NCBI RefSeq assembly: GCF_035582795.1
Contig: NC_134368.1
Location: 41,097,501-41,161,500 of the forward strand
Length of the DNA stretch: 64,000 bases
Source of the DNA: Mycteria americana
Lineage: Eukaryota > Chordata > Aves > Ciconiiformes > Ciconiidae
Reading direction: 5' to 3'
How positions within the stretch are numbered: the first letter of the stretch is position 1; every line of letters begins with the position of its first letter. Made by a program: the position numbers and the translations under genes. Positions 39,201-54,200 of the stretch are shown here, in pieces. The notes beneath the pieces are model-generated. The model was not told where the DNA came from. It did no database searches and saw only the letters and a program-made list of their open reading frames with translations.

Positions 39201-42200
39201 AATTAGGAAGTTAAAAGTTCAGTTTCTTGAAGAGATCATTGTAATTCTGGCTAAATTTTATTACACTATCAAATATGTTACCAAAGCTCACTCATGGCAG
39301 CAAAGGCACCTATTAGTTTCTCCAGTGCTGCAAAGGGGCCATTTGATGGACCTTGCGTCACAAAGTAGAATCCACAAGTTGGAAGGCCATTTTATATATC
39401 TACATAAATATTGTACTACAGCACTATGTGCTCATGTGTGACCCTTGCATACTGTTCCTATGTACCATATAGGCCTAGGTGCTAAGCAGGTCATCTGAAA
39501 TAGTTCTGAGTTTGACTATGAACAGGAGTGTTACCAAGTACAATAAACTCAAAAGACTGCTTACTTTCTGTGTTACCTGGGACTAAGTTATTCAATGATC
39601 CCCTTCCCTTAAAGTGAAAGTGTGACTGTATTCTGGAAGTCCCTCTGTAATCAAGACTTATTACATAGCCATGACTGGTAATAAAATCAGAATATCTCAT
39701 AACAACACTATGATAGAATTTTGGATTCACTACTTCTTGCTCATGTGAAATAGAGAGGATTTACATGTTAAAAATTTTCTTGTCAAGTTGGTTTCTTTCA
39801 TGAATCATTACACTATGAACTAATAGATTTTGGTGCAAGCACAGACATCTAATGAATGATATTGGGGAAAGCAATAGAAGCCAATACTCCCAACTTGTGA
39901 TCCTTTACAGAAATGTTTTGTGTACTCTGCAGGAAAGTGGCTTAGAATCATAGAAAAATCCTTCCTCCTGCTTACCATAGACTGACGTGCTCTCCCTCAA
40001 AAAATGTCATCAAAACCAACAAAAGAGAAGTACCTAGCACCCATTAAAAATCTCCACAGATTCTACTTAATTATACTTTTGAAAGACATCAAATAAGAGC
40101 AGGTCTTGCACCCATATCTTTACACATAGCGTAAGCATGTGGTATCCTCCTTGTATCATTCCTGGGAGTAACAGGTATCAGTCACTGACTCTACTCTTGG
40201 GAAAGCATTTGGAAAGTTGCATTGCTACAGCAGTTGTGACAATTTTAGATAATTATAGTGCTGTCCAAATACTATATTAAGCTAACAGCAAAGCTACAGC
40301 CTGAATCTGAACAAGGCAGAGATTTAGATTATAATACTAACAGAGTTTTTGAAGGTGCCAGCACCAGTACAACTAAAGAGCTTAAGTTTCTCTAATAGTC
40401 CTGCTTGAGGTTTTAAGTTTTCTAATAGTTCAGAAATACACACCCATCATCAGAGCCACTGCAGAGGATTCCTTCTCTCAGAGGAGACCACCGTACATGA
40501 AACACCTTTGCAGTATGCCCCGTAAAAACTTTCAGTGGCTGATCAGAGCTGGTTGCCAAGTAGTAAACACGAACATTTTTATCCTCACAACCAGTAGCTA
40601 TCATATCTCTGCAAAATAAAAATAGTAAAACCCTCTGGTCACTGGGATCACTAAAAGCACTTTTTTAGCTTAAAAATAAATATGATGTGTATTTTGCAAT
40701 TTACTTTAAAAATAGCTTATTTTTGCTTCTCCTTTGTCTCTTTATGATGTAATTATTGATAACCCAATTAAATATACTAAATCAGAAAAAAACCTGATAA
40801 AGATCCATTAGTTGCAACAGGGAATAGTATTTGCACTACCATCTGACCAAGCACCCAATACACAACTATTAATAGACTGAATTACTGTATAATTGTTTTT
40901 GACAAAACGTTCTCATGTTGTTGTTAGGAATTATCTGCAAAATTAACATATATCACAGTGTATTTAGTTGCCTGCTATACCTTCAGCTTAGCAGTCATTA
41001 AAAGTAAGGCAATCTAAACCCCTTTTTCTGGTATTGAATGTCTGCTTTCCCCCCCCCCCCCATTATATATTCAGCCAGAGAATTTTTTTTTCTCCTATCA
41101 ATATAAAAAGATCCTCTTTTGAAAGTTAAGTAGTCCTTGTCCTACTCAACACATTAACATGCTGGGCAATGAAATACACTACTGGGAATATAGAGCTGCT
41201 ACAGACATATCCTACTGTGGAACAGAAACAATTTCAGTGCTCTAATATCACAGTAAACATCACATTCTAAATAACTTTGTGTTATTTTATTAGTAATTTA
41301 AATAGTAAATATTATCAATTCTTTGGGTTAACTTCTACTTACTTGTTGTTTTGACTCCAATCACAGCCAAACACTGCAGCTGGATGTTTGTACTTGTGAA
41401 GAACCTTGCCATCAATGGTTCGAATAATACTGAAACCAATTACAATGTAATATTATGAGGAAAAAAGCATTCTGAATAGGCTACCCAAAAGTCAAGTTTG
41501 ATTCTGTGCAAATAAGCCAGATAGATAGCAAAAAAAGTATACAGAAACAATATACGAAATCTTTATTCCTACAGCCCCTCAACTACAAGACTAACTGTAT
41601 ATTTCCCAACAAAACATTTAATTGGACTTCAGAGTCCATGTTCCTTCAGAGAGGCTGTGGTACCTCCTTCCCTGAAAGGATCCTCACAGCCCAAAATCTA
41701 AGTTGTAGCTATGGCTTTAAGGTACAAATAGATGTTTACGGGTTAAAAAAAAAAAAGAAAAGAAAAAGTTGATTGAATGTTTTATAAAATTGATGCTCTT
41801 GTTATGTTTGAGCTGCAATAACACAAGTAGCAAAGGAAAAGAATGAACAAGGATTTAAAAATGTACTGAAGCACAATACATGCAAAATTGTTCTCAAAGG
41901 GCATTTGCAAGTTTTTACAAATAAACTATTATACTCCTGTAACAGTACAACTGCAATTACTTCGTTCTAAAATAGTGATTCCTAGTCCTTGAAATAACAA
42001 CCTTAAAAAAATTTTAAAAATGAAGATGAGTAAAGTGGGATAGCTTTTGAAAAGTGTCCTCCGTATCTACAGATAGGAAACCTAGAAGAATATTCTTGGC
42101 TAAATAAAAATCAATATTCAGTTTCACTAACAGAGTGTCTTAGACACTATTCATTTTGCAAAATTTCCTTTATTTTTTTCTTAAAATCATGAAAAAAATA

Positions 42201-45200
42201 TTCTAACAAGTACAGGAGATTAACATAATCCAAGTTTGGGCCAGTAAGAACAGTTTTAAAATTAATCACTAATAGTACTGTCAAAGTTTACTGACTTGAG
42301 AAGTGCATTTAGCAATTTTTTTTCTTCTAATCAACACTCACCAAAATCCATCACTGCTGCAGGTTGCTATTCTTTTGGAATCTTTATGACTCCAGGCAAT
42401 GCAGAAGATTCCATTCTTTCCATGCTTCAAAAAATGCAAAATACCTATCAATAAGAAATAATTCACCCCTTTTTCTCTCATCTATTGACTCATCTTTTTT
42501 ATTTTATTCTCCTGTGGGCTTCAGCCCTTTTCTCTCAGTAAAGTATATTGTACAAAACCACACTATAATGAGTCCCCAATGTAGCCGGGATATTTGAGAA
42601 TCCAAGTCCAAAAAACTGGGACTGAGGAGAGAGACAGTAAAACTGCCATACTCTCCAGGATCCAGGAGACAAACCTGGGTCAAGTTGAAGAATGAGCAAC
42701 CCATAACTACATGGACCTGAAGCTTGAATAAAGGTTGGCTACTTGTTGGAATAATGTAGTTAGTGGGCATGAATAATTGTGGTATGTGAAAATTTAAGTG
42801 GGACGTGTATCAGGACGAGTGTTTCAGAAAAGATGTTTAGCAGCACAGGTGCAAATCTTCTGAGTGTTAAGACTCAGGAACTCCTGAATGTATGTATGTA
42901 TATTTGGTTTTTGCCTGCTCCCCATCTCTGTCTTCTTAAAGAACATTCTTTGTCCTCTGATGCAGATGCCACAGTTAACTATGTCTGTATAATCTGAAGA
43001 TTACAGCTTTATACTAAGAATACACAAAATATTATAGAATACTACAACACAGTATTAAATACCTCTTTCTGCCAATAACAATTATGCTACTGTTTCAGGA
43101 CTTGCAAATGCCTGCATAGATTTCAGGGAATACAAGGCAAGATTCTAAATAAGGCATACTGTTTAGCATGCTGCAAAATGGAGCTTTACTGGTCTAGACT
43201 TCAGGGACTGAAAATTTTCTCTGGGCCTTATGTCTGAAAATACAGAACATCATTTTACATTTTGATACCTAGTTTAAAGTCTATATGTCCATATACATTT
43301 ACAGGTTTAAGAAAGAATCAGCTATGCTTTTGCTGTGTATCACTACAGGACCGATTTTAAGATAATGGAGACCATGTGGTGCTTCATCATTCTGATGTCA
43401 CAATCCCAGCCTGAGGAAGTAAAAATACTTCTGCCTCCGAGATAAAGTGGCACCCACATAATTCTTTCTATAGATTTTTGTATTATAGCACCTTTTAAAA
43501 AACATATGAAGTTTGACCCATCTTTATTTATGGACAGGAGAGGGAACAACTAACTTACATTTCATATAGACAAAAAAAAGATGCAATCTCATCTTACCTC
43601 ACTGAATCTGGTTATCATTTTGCCTTTTGGGACATCCCATATGAAGCCACCATTTCTGGATGTTGCACCTGCTATGCAGTTCAGATCTCCTTTAGAGAAA
43701 GACATTTGTAAGATCTCACAATAAATATAAGATCACAATATTATTTGACTAATATGTTTCTACTTTAAATTCAAGAAATATAATATAAACAGAAGACAGC
43801 AATGGAACATAAACAAGAGTTTTTCATAGTTTAAGGCCAACATTTGATAACAAGTCACAAATACCAATTTCAACAAAAGCCTGACCTGCTTTTCTACATT
43901 CCCATTTTGAGGAAAGGGCAAAATAAAAGTTGTATTGTTGCAAAAAGTATTCTCAATGCCTGCTGAAAGTCTTGCAGTTAAGGCGACAAGAAAATAATGT
44001 CCATGATGCATATGACTCAAACTGTATCTCTTTTTCAATCTCAAGCTTAAAGTTGTAGCAACTGGGGAACTTTTAAAAGAAAATGCTCTAAGTACTAAGA
44101 CAAATCAGGAAGAATGTGACAGAACATATAACTACTTTGTTTTCTTAATCTTGCATCACCGCACCATCTAAGCCCATCAAGAATGTACTTGAATCTGTAA
44201 CCACACTCTACAGGGCAGAAAATATGAATATATGACTCCATTGTGAGAACCTGAAAACTGAATTCAGGCCTAATCCAAAAGCCACCAAATTCTCCTCAGC
44301 ACAGTGACCCTCTATCCCGATATAGCTATACTTCTCCGAAATAGCCATATGGCACATATATATATATAAGTTTTGACTGTTATTTTATACCACACTTCAG
44401 AGGTGGAAAAGGCAATCTATGCAGGAGGAGCCTAGAAAGGTATATATATAGGACCAAAAGAGATTCAGGTAGGAGAATGATAGGGGGGAAAAAAAAAAAA
44501 AGAAAAAAAAAAGAGAGTAATCACTATGTTCAAAGCTCTTTTGAGACCAAATACAAATGGTGGCATGCATTGGGTTATATATTAGGAATGAAGATAAATG
44601 ATAGTACGAGGTGCAGAGGAGGTGCGAGGTGCTCTAGGAGCAAGGGATGTGAAAGAAGCAGCAAAAGTTCTGCCTGGTATGGACAGGAACTTTTGGACAG
44701 GATGGTAAGGAACTGAAGTTGAAGCCCATGCTTCCAACTAGTTTAGATTTACTTAAAAAAAAAAAAAAAAAAAAATCAGAATACAAGACTTGAAAAGCAC
44801 CCCCCCTCAGTGAACAAACTGTTCTCTCAGCGTGAGATACTACTACAAACTGAATTTAAATTTCAAAACAAAATAACACAAAATGAAACACTGTACTTCA
44901 TATTGCCATAATTTCCACATAGCAAGACAAATTATCTGTGAAGAGGAACAAGGTACAAGAGACTCTCTGAAATTAAAAAAGTGCAAATTCATTTCACATA
45001 TGCAAACTACATTAAGCTTCCCATCACAATCTTTTTTTCCTGTCAGCTATTGTTTCTTAGAGTTTAAAAGCATAGGAGAGAAAGGCAGTGAGCTGAATTA
45101 TTTGGGCTTTTTAAAAAAAGCATCTGCTGCCCAAAGAATTAAAACACAACAAGAAAGCCTACCTATCATCAACTATTAACATTAGTAACTATCAGAAATG

Positions 45201-48200
45201 TACTCCCAGGTTCACCTAAGTGGGCTGCAGAACAGTTTTAAGAAGGAAGTTTCCCACTGACTTCAGTGACTTCGCTAAGAAAAAGTAGATGCTTTGCAGA
45301 AAAGGTACTCTCTATTCTAATAAAGTAAAAGCAGAGCTCTTCAGTGATTAGAATCCTACACAAAGAAGGAAGAGAAAGAACTAAACACATATGTTCCACT
45401 TTTTCAGCACAAAATAGAATCTGAATTCCTTTAATCAGCTGCTTCCCATGCAAAGAAAGACTTTTCATCGTCTGCATAATGTAACGCTAGAAAGGCTCCA
45501 TTCTGACTCAGTATGAAATACTGAGATCATTCCTCATAAGGGTAAGCCTCAACAAGGTCTGAAGCATTGAATTCTTCAGGTTTCACAGATAATAGTTCAG
45601 TTATGTTTAAACTTTATAAGATACCCTTCTATCTAAAACTAATACTTTTATAACACAGATTGCTGCTAGTCAATGCTAATTCAAAGAACATTTAGACCTA
45701 AAGCAAAATATTCTTACCTGGAGCCCAAGAAAGGGAATAAATAACCCCCTCATTACCAGGAGATGTGTAAACCGCTGTTAAAGTATTTATGTCCCAAACT
45801 TTTATTGTGCCATCAAACGAAGCTGTAGCAAGAAGATCAGGGTTATCAGGTTTGAATTTGCAATCAAAGATGGTCTCAACATGTCCCTTAAATGAAACAA
45901 ATATTTAATCCATTTTTATTACATTTGATTTTTTTCAGAAGTCCAACTCTAGATCAAACTATAAAATACATTGTATTATAACCCGTCAGATCAATTATGA
46001 GTTCCAAAAAACCTGGCTCATCAGTCAAAATTAAAAGGTATAAAATAGCTTGGACTATAACACTCATCCCTTTCATAGATCAATGTTAAAGACAGAAAAA
46101 TTCTGCCCTGAAACAATAGGGTGATACAATGCCAAGGACTTGTTAGCATTTTCCATTGGAACTGAGTTGCTAAAAACCAGAATTTAAAAAAGTTTAGCTA
46201 AAAACAAAACCCAAGAAAAATTAATTTTTTAAAACTGAAAAAATTTTGCCCTTTAGGTAAAAAGTATCTGACTGAAAAAAAAAAAGCTTTGTATGTTGAT
46301 CATGTTCTACAAGTTTTTTAGTATTGCACTGAGTTTTCTATGTTCTAAATATAGTCTATGTTCTATTGCATTTTAAACTTCAATCCATTAGAAATTTCAC
46401 ATGTCAATTGCTTGTTTCTTAAGACATGCATTTGTAGAATTTAACTTGACACATACATGAGAAACAGATAATATGTAAGAATTTTTTTAAGCCTCAGTTG
46501 CTTTACAGGACCAAAACCATTAAAAATGGAAAAAGAACACCAACCAGCAGCCTCTATTCAAACACATGTGGGAGTATACCTGAAAATTATTCAAGTTTTT
46601 CCAATGAAAAGGGAACAGGGAAAGATGAAAAAAGAAAAATCCTCAAGAATAACCAAAAGCCCAGTGAAGAAGAGGCTAACCTAATATGTGATAAACCCAG
46701 TTTTGAATTTCTGCTTCAAAGAAGATTTAATAATTCGGTCTTTGTCATTTTGAACTGAGTGACCTCACCATCTGAGTTGCATGTATCTTCTCTCTGATTT
46801 GACTAGAACTTTTATTCTGGATTATAGAAAACCCTCCAGATAATATTTCTGAGAAGGCCATCAAATTAAAATTTCAGTTAAAAATCCCCAAGTCCTTAAC
46901 TCTTTATTTCTGGATGAAAACTGCCAGAATACTTCCAACAGGATTCAGTCTTTTGCAATAAAGAATTACTTTCAACCTCAGAACTCTAATTTTGTTTCCT
47001 AGAAATTTAGAGTCTTTTTAATAACAGAAACTGTTTTAAACTGCGAAGACTTCATTCTCCGCTTTTTCCTGTTAGAAGAAAGTGTATAAGCCAAATAAAC
47101 TCTCATTCCAAAGACAGAGATGAAACATACCAAATCTCTAAGGAAATCCCACTTTTTGGCTCCCATGTCATAAAGCCCCACTCCACCATCCATGAAGCAA
47201 CAGACAGCGTGACCAGGAGGAAGAGAAAATGCTTGGGTTTGGGTTAAAGTTGGAGGAGGAACAGCCTCACTTGTTGAAGATGTGTGGTGATTTTTAGTAG
47301 GATACTGTGATGAACATGCTTAACAAAGTAAAGCAAAAGATATAAACAGATAAGATTATTTTTTTTTATTTAATAATTAACAATTATAAAGATTAAAATG
47401 CTTTGTATTCCAATGAGATTAAAAACAAAAGAAATGGAGAATTTCTGTATGAAGCCTGGCCTACTAAAGAAGGACCTTATAAAGTGCTTGATCCTTTACA
47501 CATTTGTCTAGTCCACTGGCACCAGAGGGTACTTTGTTTAATTAAGAACTACAGAGCCAACACAAACTTACAGAGATCGACTCGGATATAACAAGATTTA
47601 CAAACAAGTTTTTCTTAACTTGCAGCCATTGCAATGAATAACAATAAAAATTACACTTACACTTTTTCTTTGGTGGAGAACTTAGCACATGCAAACCATG
47701 AAAACCAGTTTTCTTCAATTTAAAATTATCTATAGGTGTTGTACGTGAAACATTCCAAATACGTAACACACCAACCTGAGAATCTGAAGTTTAAAAAAAA
47801 AAAAAAGAACATTTATTTTTTAGATTTATTATTCTCTTTTTACTGTACAGAGGTATGCAGTCTAAGGACTGATTCAAGCAAAAATACAACAATGAATTAA
47901 ACTTAGAATCCTAAGAAGAATTTTATAAGCAGGCACTGTCATCTCCATGGTAATATCACTGTTAACAACAATAATTATTAGCATTAGTTATTTAAACTTC
48001 AGTAAATAAACTCTGTGGAACCTCTCTCATTATAAAATATTCTCACAGTCTCTCATTTTCCTTATTGATTAGTTCTTCAACCTGAGCACTAATGTCTATG
48101 GTGTAGAAAAGAGGCAAGAAATAGATTCATTTTTTTAAAAATCCTTCTAAAAATAGAGAAAGAAAAGCAGGGGAGCAAGAAGTGACATCCACTAGTACAA

Positions 48201-51200
48201 TGCATTTTAATTCCTATTCCCAAAGTAACTCTCACATTTGTTGCTAAAGTGTGCATGAGGAAAATATTATTTAGTGTAAAAAAATAGTTTAAAGTCACTT
48301 GTTTATGTACCCAACAAATACAAAATAAGTAAAAACTGCTCAGTGTAGCTTTCTGTTCTTTTCTACAGTTTTATGTATTTTTTTGTACAATTCATGTATG
48401 CTTTTATTTGCAGAAATGTTAAGAAACAAAAAGATCAAACTTGAAGTATCAATTTTGAAGACTCAGTCATATATTTATTACCTTTGTATAAATCAGCAAA
48501 TAAAAGGCTTACCTCCAGTTATAAACATTCCAGGTGCACTAGAAACCCAGGCTAAACACTGAACAGATGCTGCTGCACTGGGAAAATTAAAAGTTGTGAT
48601 ACAGGACAGAGACTCAGAATCAACTAGTCGAATACCATTATGTAAATTAGCAACAAGAAGGTAGTCAGTTGACAAAGGGTCCCACTCCAGTGCTGTAACT
48701 GGATCCTCTTCATCTGTTCCTTCAAGAGACTCTGGTCTTAAGACATGTTTCTGATTTTTAGAACCTTTAAGAGCACAAGAAAACAGATCATTTCAAAATG
48801 AAATCAAGTATACCCTTTCAATAGTTACAAGGTTTGCAAACACAATTTTTGTGTCTCCCTGAAATTTTTAGTAGCCTGCTCTACTGTCTGCACTAGTGAA
48901 ATGAATGAAGCTGGCTTTGCAATATTTGACTTAAAGATCCAACTTTCTTTTTAATACAGCAGAAATAGGAACAACTTTCAGGTTTATTAACGTAATTTTA
49001 TATTAAAGAAGTTTGTTAAATCATATACATTGTCCTAACAATTTCCATGAGTAAAGGCCTGCAGCACAGCCTAAAATAAAAGTTATTTGAGTATAAGTAA
49101 ATCTGCATACCATAGCAAATACAGGCAAAATAAAAGCAGTATGAACTAGGAAAAAAATTGTAGCAGTCAAAAAAGAGTTTATGAACAATCGCCTTCAGAT
49201 TTTTTTCTTCCTCAAAAATATGTGTGCAATTATGAAGTGTTCATAGATTTTGAAGCCAGAACAGGCCATTAAATTTATAATTTGACACCTGCATTTGACA
49301 ACAGCAGACGTATTTCACTTGATGATCCATATTATCGAGAACCACAATTTTTAACATCATGTTTATTTCCCACTTTTTGTTTTTACGGAGAGCTGGCTCT
49401 TACTTTTATACGCATACAGTCCAAATGAATAATTAACAACATAGATCTGTATTTCTGAAGTTGTGATCTTGTATTAAAAAAACCCTAATTTTGTACCCCT
49501 TTTCTAGAAATAATGAATTGACATCTTCCATTATTCAGTTTTTAATCTAATTTTCAATTTTGATAATGAAGAAGACAATTAATTTGTCATATGATAAACA
49601 CCAAGACCTATCTATATTCATTAATGCTTGATGTAGAACAAAGCCTATTCTGATAAATACTAAAAAAAATGCGGAAAAGTGTTTGTTCACTGGAGAACAT
49701 TCTGAATATTAAAATAACTCTCATTACGATTTTCTAGGGAAAATGTTATTAGTGCACATTATATCTAGGGTAACTTTATAAATCAATTACTAGAAATGAG
49801 GGAAATAATTTAAGACTGAACAACGATTAATAGCATAAACTGATTTCTCCATTCCATTTATGTTTGTATATAAGACAACTGCAAAGGCACAGTTGTCTTT
49901 TTTGAAGCATCAGGAATAACAACAGGAATAACATCAGATAACTGCTTTAAATTTTCCAAAAACTTTGGGATTCCCACGTTCTTTAACAATGTCTCCTGCT
50001 TACATTTCAGTTCAGATTTTTTGCTGAATGAAAATCAACATTCAAATGAAAACCAAGAACTGACAACAAAGCACAATTGTCATTTTTCAGTTACCTTTAC
50101 AAGAACTAAAGGCAAAAAGTCCTCGAGGGATCAAAGCCAGTCATGTTCAAACACTTCAGTCCCAAGAAAGCACAATCAGCTGGCGGGGGAGTATGGATAT
50201 CTAGGAGCTATTCAGTTTTACCTGTGCTTCACAAAAGAGTCCAGAAGCAAAGCTCATGGAAACTCTAACTGTTAAATTTTATTTTCTGTTAAAAGAAGAC
50301 ATCAGCGCTGTGAATCATGCAGCTGAGTCACAGGTCATTTAAGTAAGCTGTGCTTATTTTGAGAACGAATGAAAGGTAAACTACTACAGAACATTTGGCT
50401 CTACATACTGCACTGTATTTCTTTAAAAATAGGGTACTAATCTTAAATCCTTGCATATTTTTTCTTCACACTAATTGTTCTGCTACATTATTGGATAGTC
50501 TGGAGTTAATTAAAAGAAAGTACAGCCACAAGAGAAAAACCTAAGTGGAAAACAATGAAAAAAAGTTGTGTAGTCTGCTAATTCTGCGGCAGTGACTCAC
50601 TTAAATAGAAAGACTAGAGCCTTCAACGAGTCAATCACACTGAACTTTCAAGCAATTAACAGGAACTTGTGGATGTTCAGGTTCTCTCAAGATAGTGTTT
50701 TGTAGGATATCCTACAAAAGGACTAAAACTTTCAAAAGTAAGGAATAGGAATTTTTTTTTTTTTTCAGTTGATTTCACTTGGTGACAAACTAAGTTCTGG
50801 TTCAATAACAAGTCATTTTACACATTCTGACATGAGGTAGATGAGGGCTGAACTTTGATCTCAAAGCAAAACATTAGCTTTCTATTCCTTATTGAAAAGT
50901 ACAATTCTTTGTGTCCCTTTCCCCCCCCTTTTTTTTTTTAAATAGAGGGCCTATATTCATCCTACTGATACCACTTTCTTTTACATATTGTTATTTTTTA
51001 AAAGCTACCAATTACAAAAGTCAGATGAATTTTGACTATAAATTGCAAAATAGAAACATGCAGTTGATGAAATAGGTAACTTGGATAAGCCTACATTTTC
51101 AATTATGTCTGAACATTAAGACACGTATTAAAGTCATTTATGAAAGTGTAACCACAGTAATGGTACTTATATTTTATTATAGTGACACAATATATTTTTC

Positions 51201-54200
51201 AATATTACCTGATTTTGAAACATATTTTAATGAATTTATCTGTTCACCAAAATTTTTGTGATCTATTCTTAAACACATCTATGTTTTTATCTAAATAAAT
51301 TCTTCGCCTTTTTCTAATAGTGTAAAGAAACAAGTTAAAAAAAACTTAATACTGGTCTGCGTTCTTTCAAAGTCATTATGATTGCTCCAACATCATTGTG
51401 TTAATTACAAGAATATAATCCTTTGAATTAAAATATTCAAATTTCTTATTGCATGCAAGTCTTGGCTTTGAATGGCAGCTCTATGGTATTTCAATTAGTG
51501 GTTGTTATTCTTGAATGCATCTGAATTTGCTGTACTAATTTATCCTACATAGTAAAATTTGCTACTCAGTTCTGACAATTAATTTGCAAGTAGATCTCTG
51601 CAAATCAGTGATTTTTTTTTTTGTTACATAAAATAAAATAAAAATCCTATTTGACTAAAAAGTTTTTTACATCCATTTCATTAAAGTAAGTGGGTTTGGG
51701 TTTAAAAAACACTTAATATGATCCAACAGGAAGTGTACTACTTTTCACAGAATCACAGAATGACAGAATCGTATAGGTTGGAAAAGACCTTCAAGATCAT
51801 CGAGTCCAACCATAAACCTAACACTACCAAGACCACCACTACACCATGTCCCTAAGCACCTCATCCAAACGTCTTCAAATACTTCCAGGGATGGCGACTC
51901 AACCACTTCCCTGGGCAGCCTGTTCCAGTGCTTGACAACCCTTTCGGTGACGTAAAATTTCCTAATATCCAGCCTAAACCTCCCCTGGCGCAACTTGAGG
52001 CCATTTCCTCTCGTCCTATCACTTGTTACCTGGGAGAAGAGACTGACCCCCACCTCTCTGCAACCTCCTCTCAGGTAGTTGTAGAGAGTGATAAGGTCTC
52101 CCCTCAGCCTCCTTTTCTCCAGGCTAAACAACCCCAGTTCCCTCAGCCACTCCTCATCAGACTTCTGCTCTAGCCCTTCACCAGCTTCGTTGCCCTTCTT
52201 TGGACACGCAATTTTCTTGAATAATTTTGAGAAAATGAAATTCTAAACAGTTTAGAAACTAAAAACTGAAAAGTTCCTTTTTAAAAAGCCAAAGGGCAGC
52301 ATTTTTTTTATATATTCTAAATAATTTATTAAGGAGAAGTAAACTGCACTACTTAAGTCCAGGATTTTCAGTGAAAGAGTTCTGACAAAAATTTTCACCC
52401 AACTGTGTATAAACTTTTGACTTCTTATTTCTCTGTTGGAAACCAAGAACCGTATATATGCTAAGACCAATTTTTATGGTTAATTTATTTTTATTTTTAA
52501 ATGATCTTGATGAGTATGTATAATACGTATAATACTACAATAATAATGAAAACTATCCTAAATACAGAGACAGGCAAAATTTCTGTGATAATCTAAACTC
52601 AATTTCAAGCTGCTGCAAGTAGGTTTTTCCCCAGCAGTAATGGATAATTTTCAATAAACAAATTTTTATAGCAACTTGAATTGTGGTACAGACAAAACTG
52701 CCACTGCTGCTAGCTTTTTTAGCCAGTATTATATTTGCATTTGCAGAACATAATTTTGACATTTTAAATCCTTTTCCTATTATTTCTATTTTCATATTAA
52801 AATCATTCTAGACAAACTTAATGAAAAGTCTCAGTTCAATACATATTTACAGGTTATCATATTAAAACAGATTTTCTTTTCCCAATACCAATACTAATTC
52901 AGTCAGCACTACTGAAGCAAGGGAATCTATTCTCTGTGACACCCTGAGTGACAACTTAGTAGAGTGAACTGAAGGAGAATAAATTTTGCATGGCTGTGGG
53001 ACCATACTACTATGTAAAATCAACACATTATTTAAAGAACAATTTTTCTCACAAAGCTGAAAATCAGTTTTTACTGGAGGAAAAAGAAATAGCCAGAAAA
53101 AAAAAAAATGAAGTAGTCCACCTAATACAGATATCTGGTTTTGTAGAAAACTATTTATGAAAGAGAGCTAAATTTTAGCTTCAAAGGAGCTTATCAACAA
53201 GAGACCTTCATCAGCAGAGTACTGGACTATTTATAAAGTATGCACAAATGTGCTCAGTGGTTTTCAGACATAAAGAGATAAATATTTTCTCTTTTTCTTT
53301 GATATAAGAGAATCACAAAGATAATACGAAGCGTGACATGAGATTCTACATACAAAAATGTAGAGGACTCTAGAATATGAAGCAGAGGACTCTAGAACAA
53401 ATGCAAGTAAGAGACAAGTGAAAAGTAAGCGCTAAGTGAAAGATTCAAGTCAGTCCATTCAGAAGAACAAACTTGTTGGGAAAGTTCAGTAGAAGATCAT
53501 GGCTGTTATCATTCCCTAAAAAACCAGTTTATTGTATGCCAAACATTGCAATGTTATCTTGGTCACAAAAGGGAGAAGATACAAAGAAAATGCTCTGCGC
53601 TCTTTATCTAAGAAAACATATTTTTGTGATATGGAAGAAGTAGGAATACTATGAACTAAGAACAAGTTTTATGTATGTACATACATTATAAAAGCTAAAT
53701 GAAAAAAGTGCAGAATTACACATGTATACAGAAACAAAAATAAGAGATACACATATATAAATAAATATTTTACCATATCAGTTTTTACCTGGCTGAAAAA
53801 TAGATAGGCTTCCATCAGTATGTCCAAATACTACTTTTCCTTTTTTCTTTGGATGCCATCTAAACAGACTGATATCTGACAAGAAACTATGTGCTTCTCT
53901 ATGTACAGTTACCCCGCTCTCAGGTCCTGAGATGGTCCAAATGTACAACGGACCTCTGTGGGACACAAATGCAACTGCATCACCTGCATTCCAGCACCAG
54001 CTAAGTGACGCAGGAATTCCTGAAACATACAGGTAAACCTTATAAGAACCAGGATATGAAATTCAGTGTATTACTGCTTGACTCAGTATCAGCAATTGTC
54101 TTGAAAAGCTGTAGAAATAATTATTCTACATAAAAATTATTAGACCAAAATTTAGACAACTATGTGAACATCTTACTGTGTAAAAGTAAACTACACATAT

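Noticed and set aside
44477-44716. Lysine-rich open frame after a poly-A tract
   Set aside because: The lysine run is the A-rich simple repeat, and the rest has no similarity.
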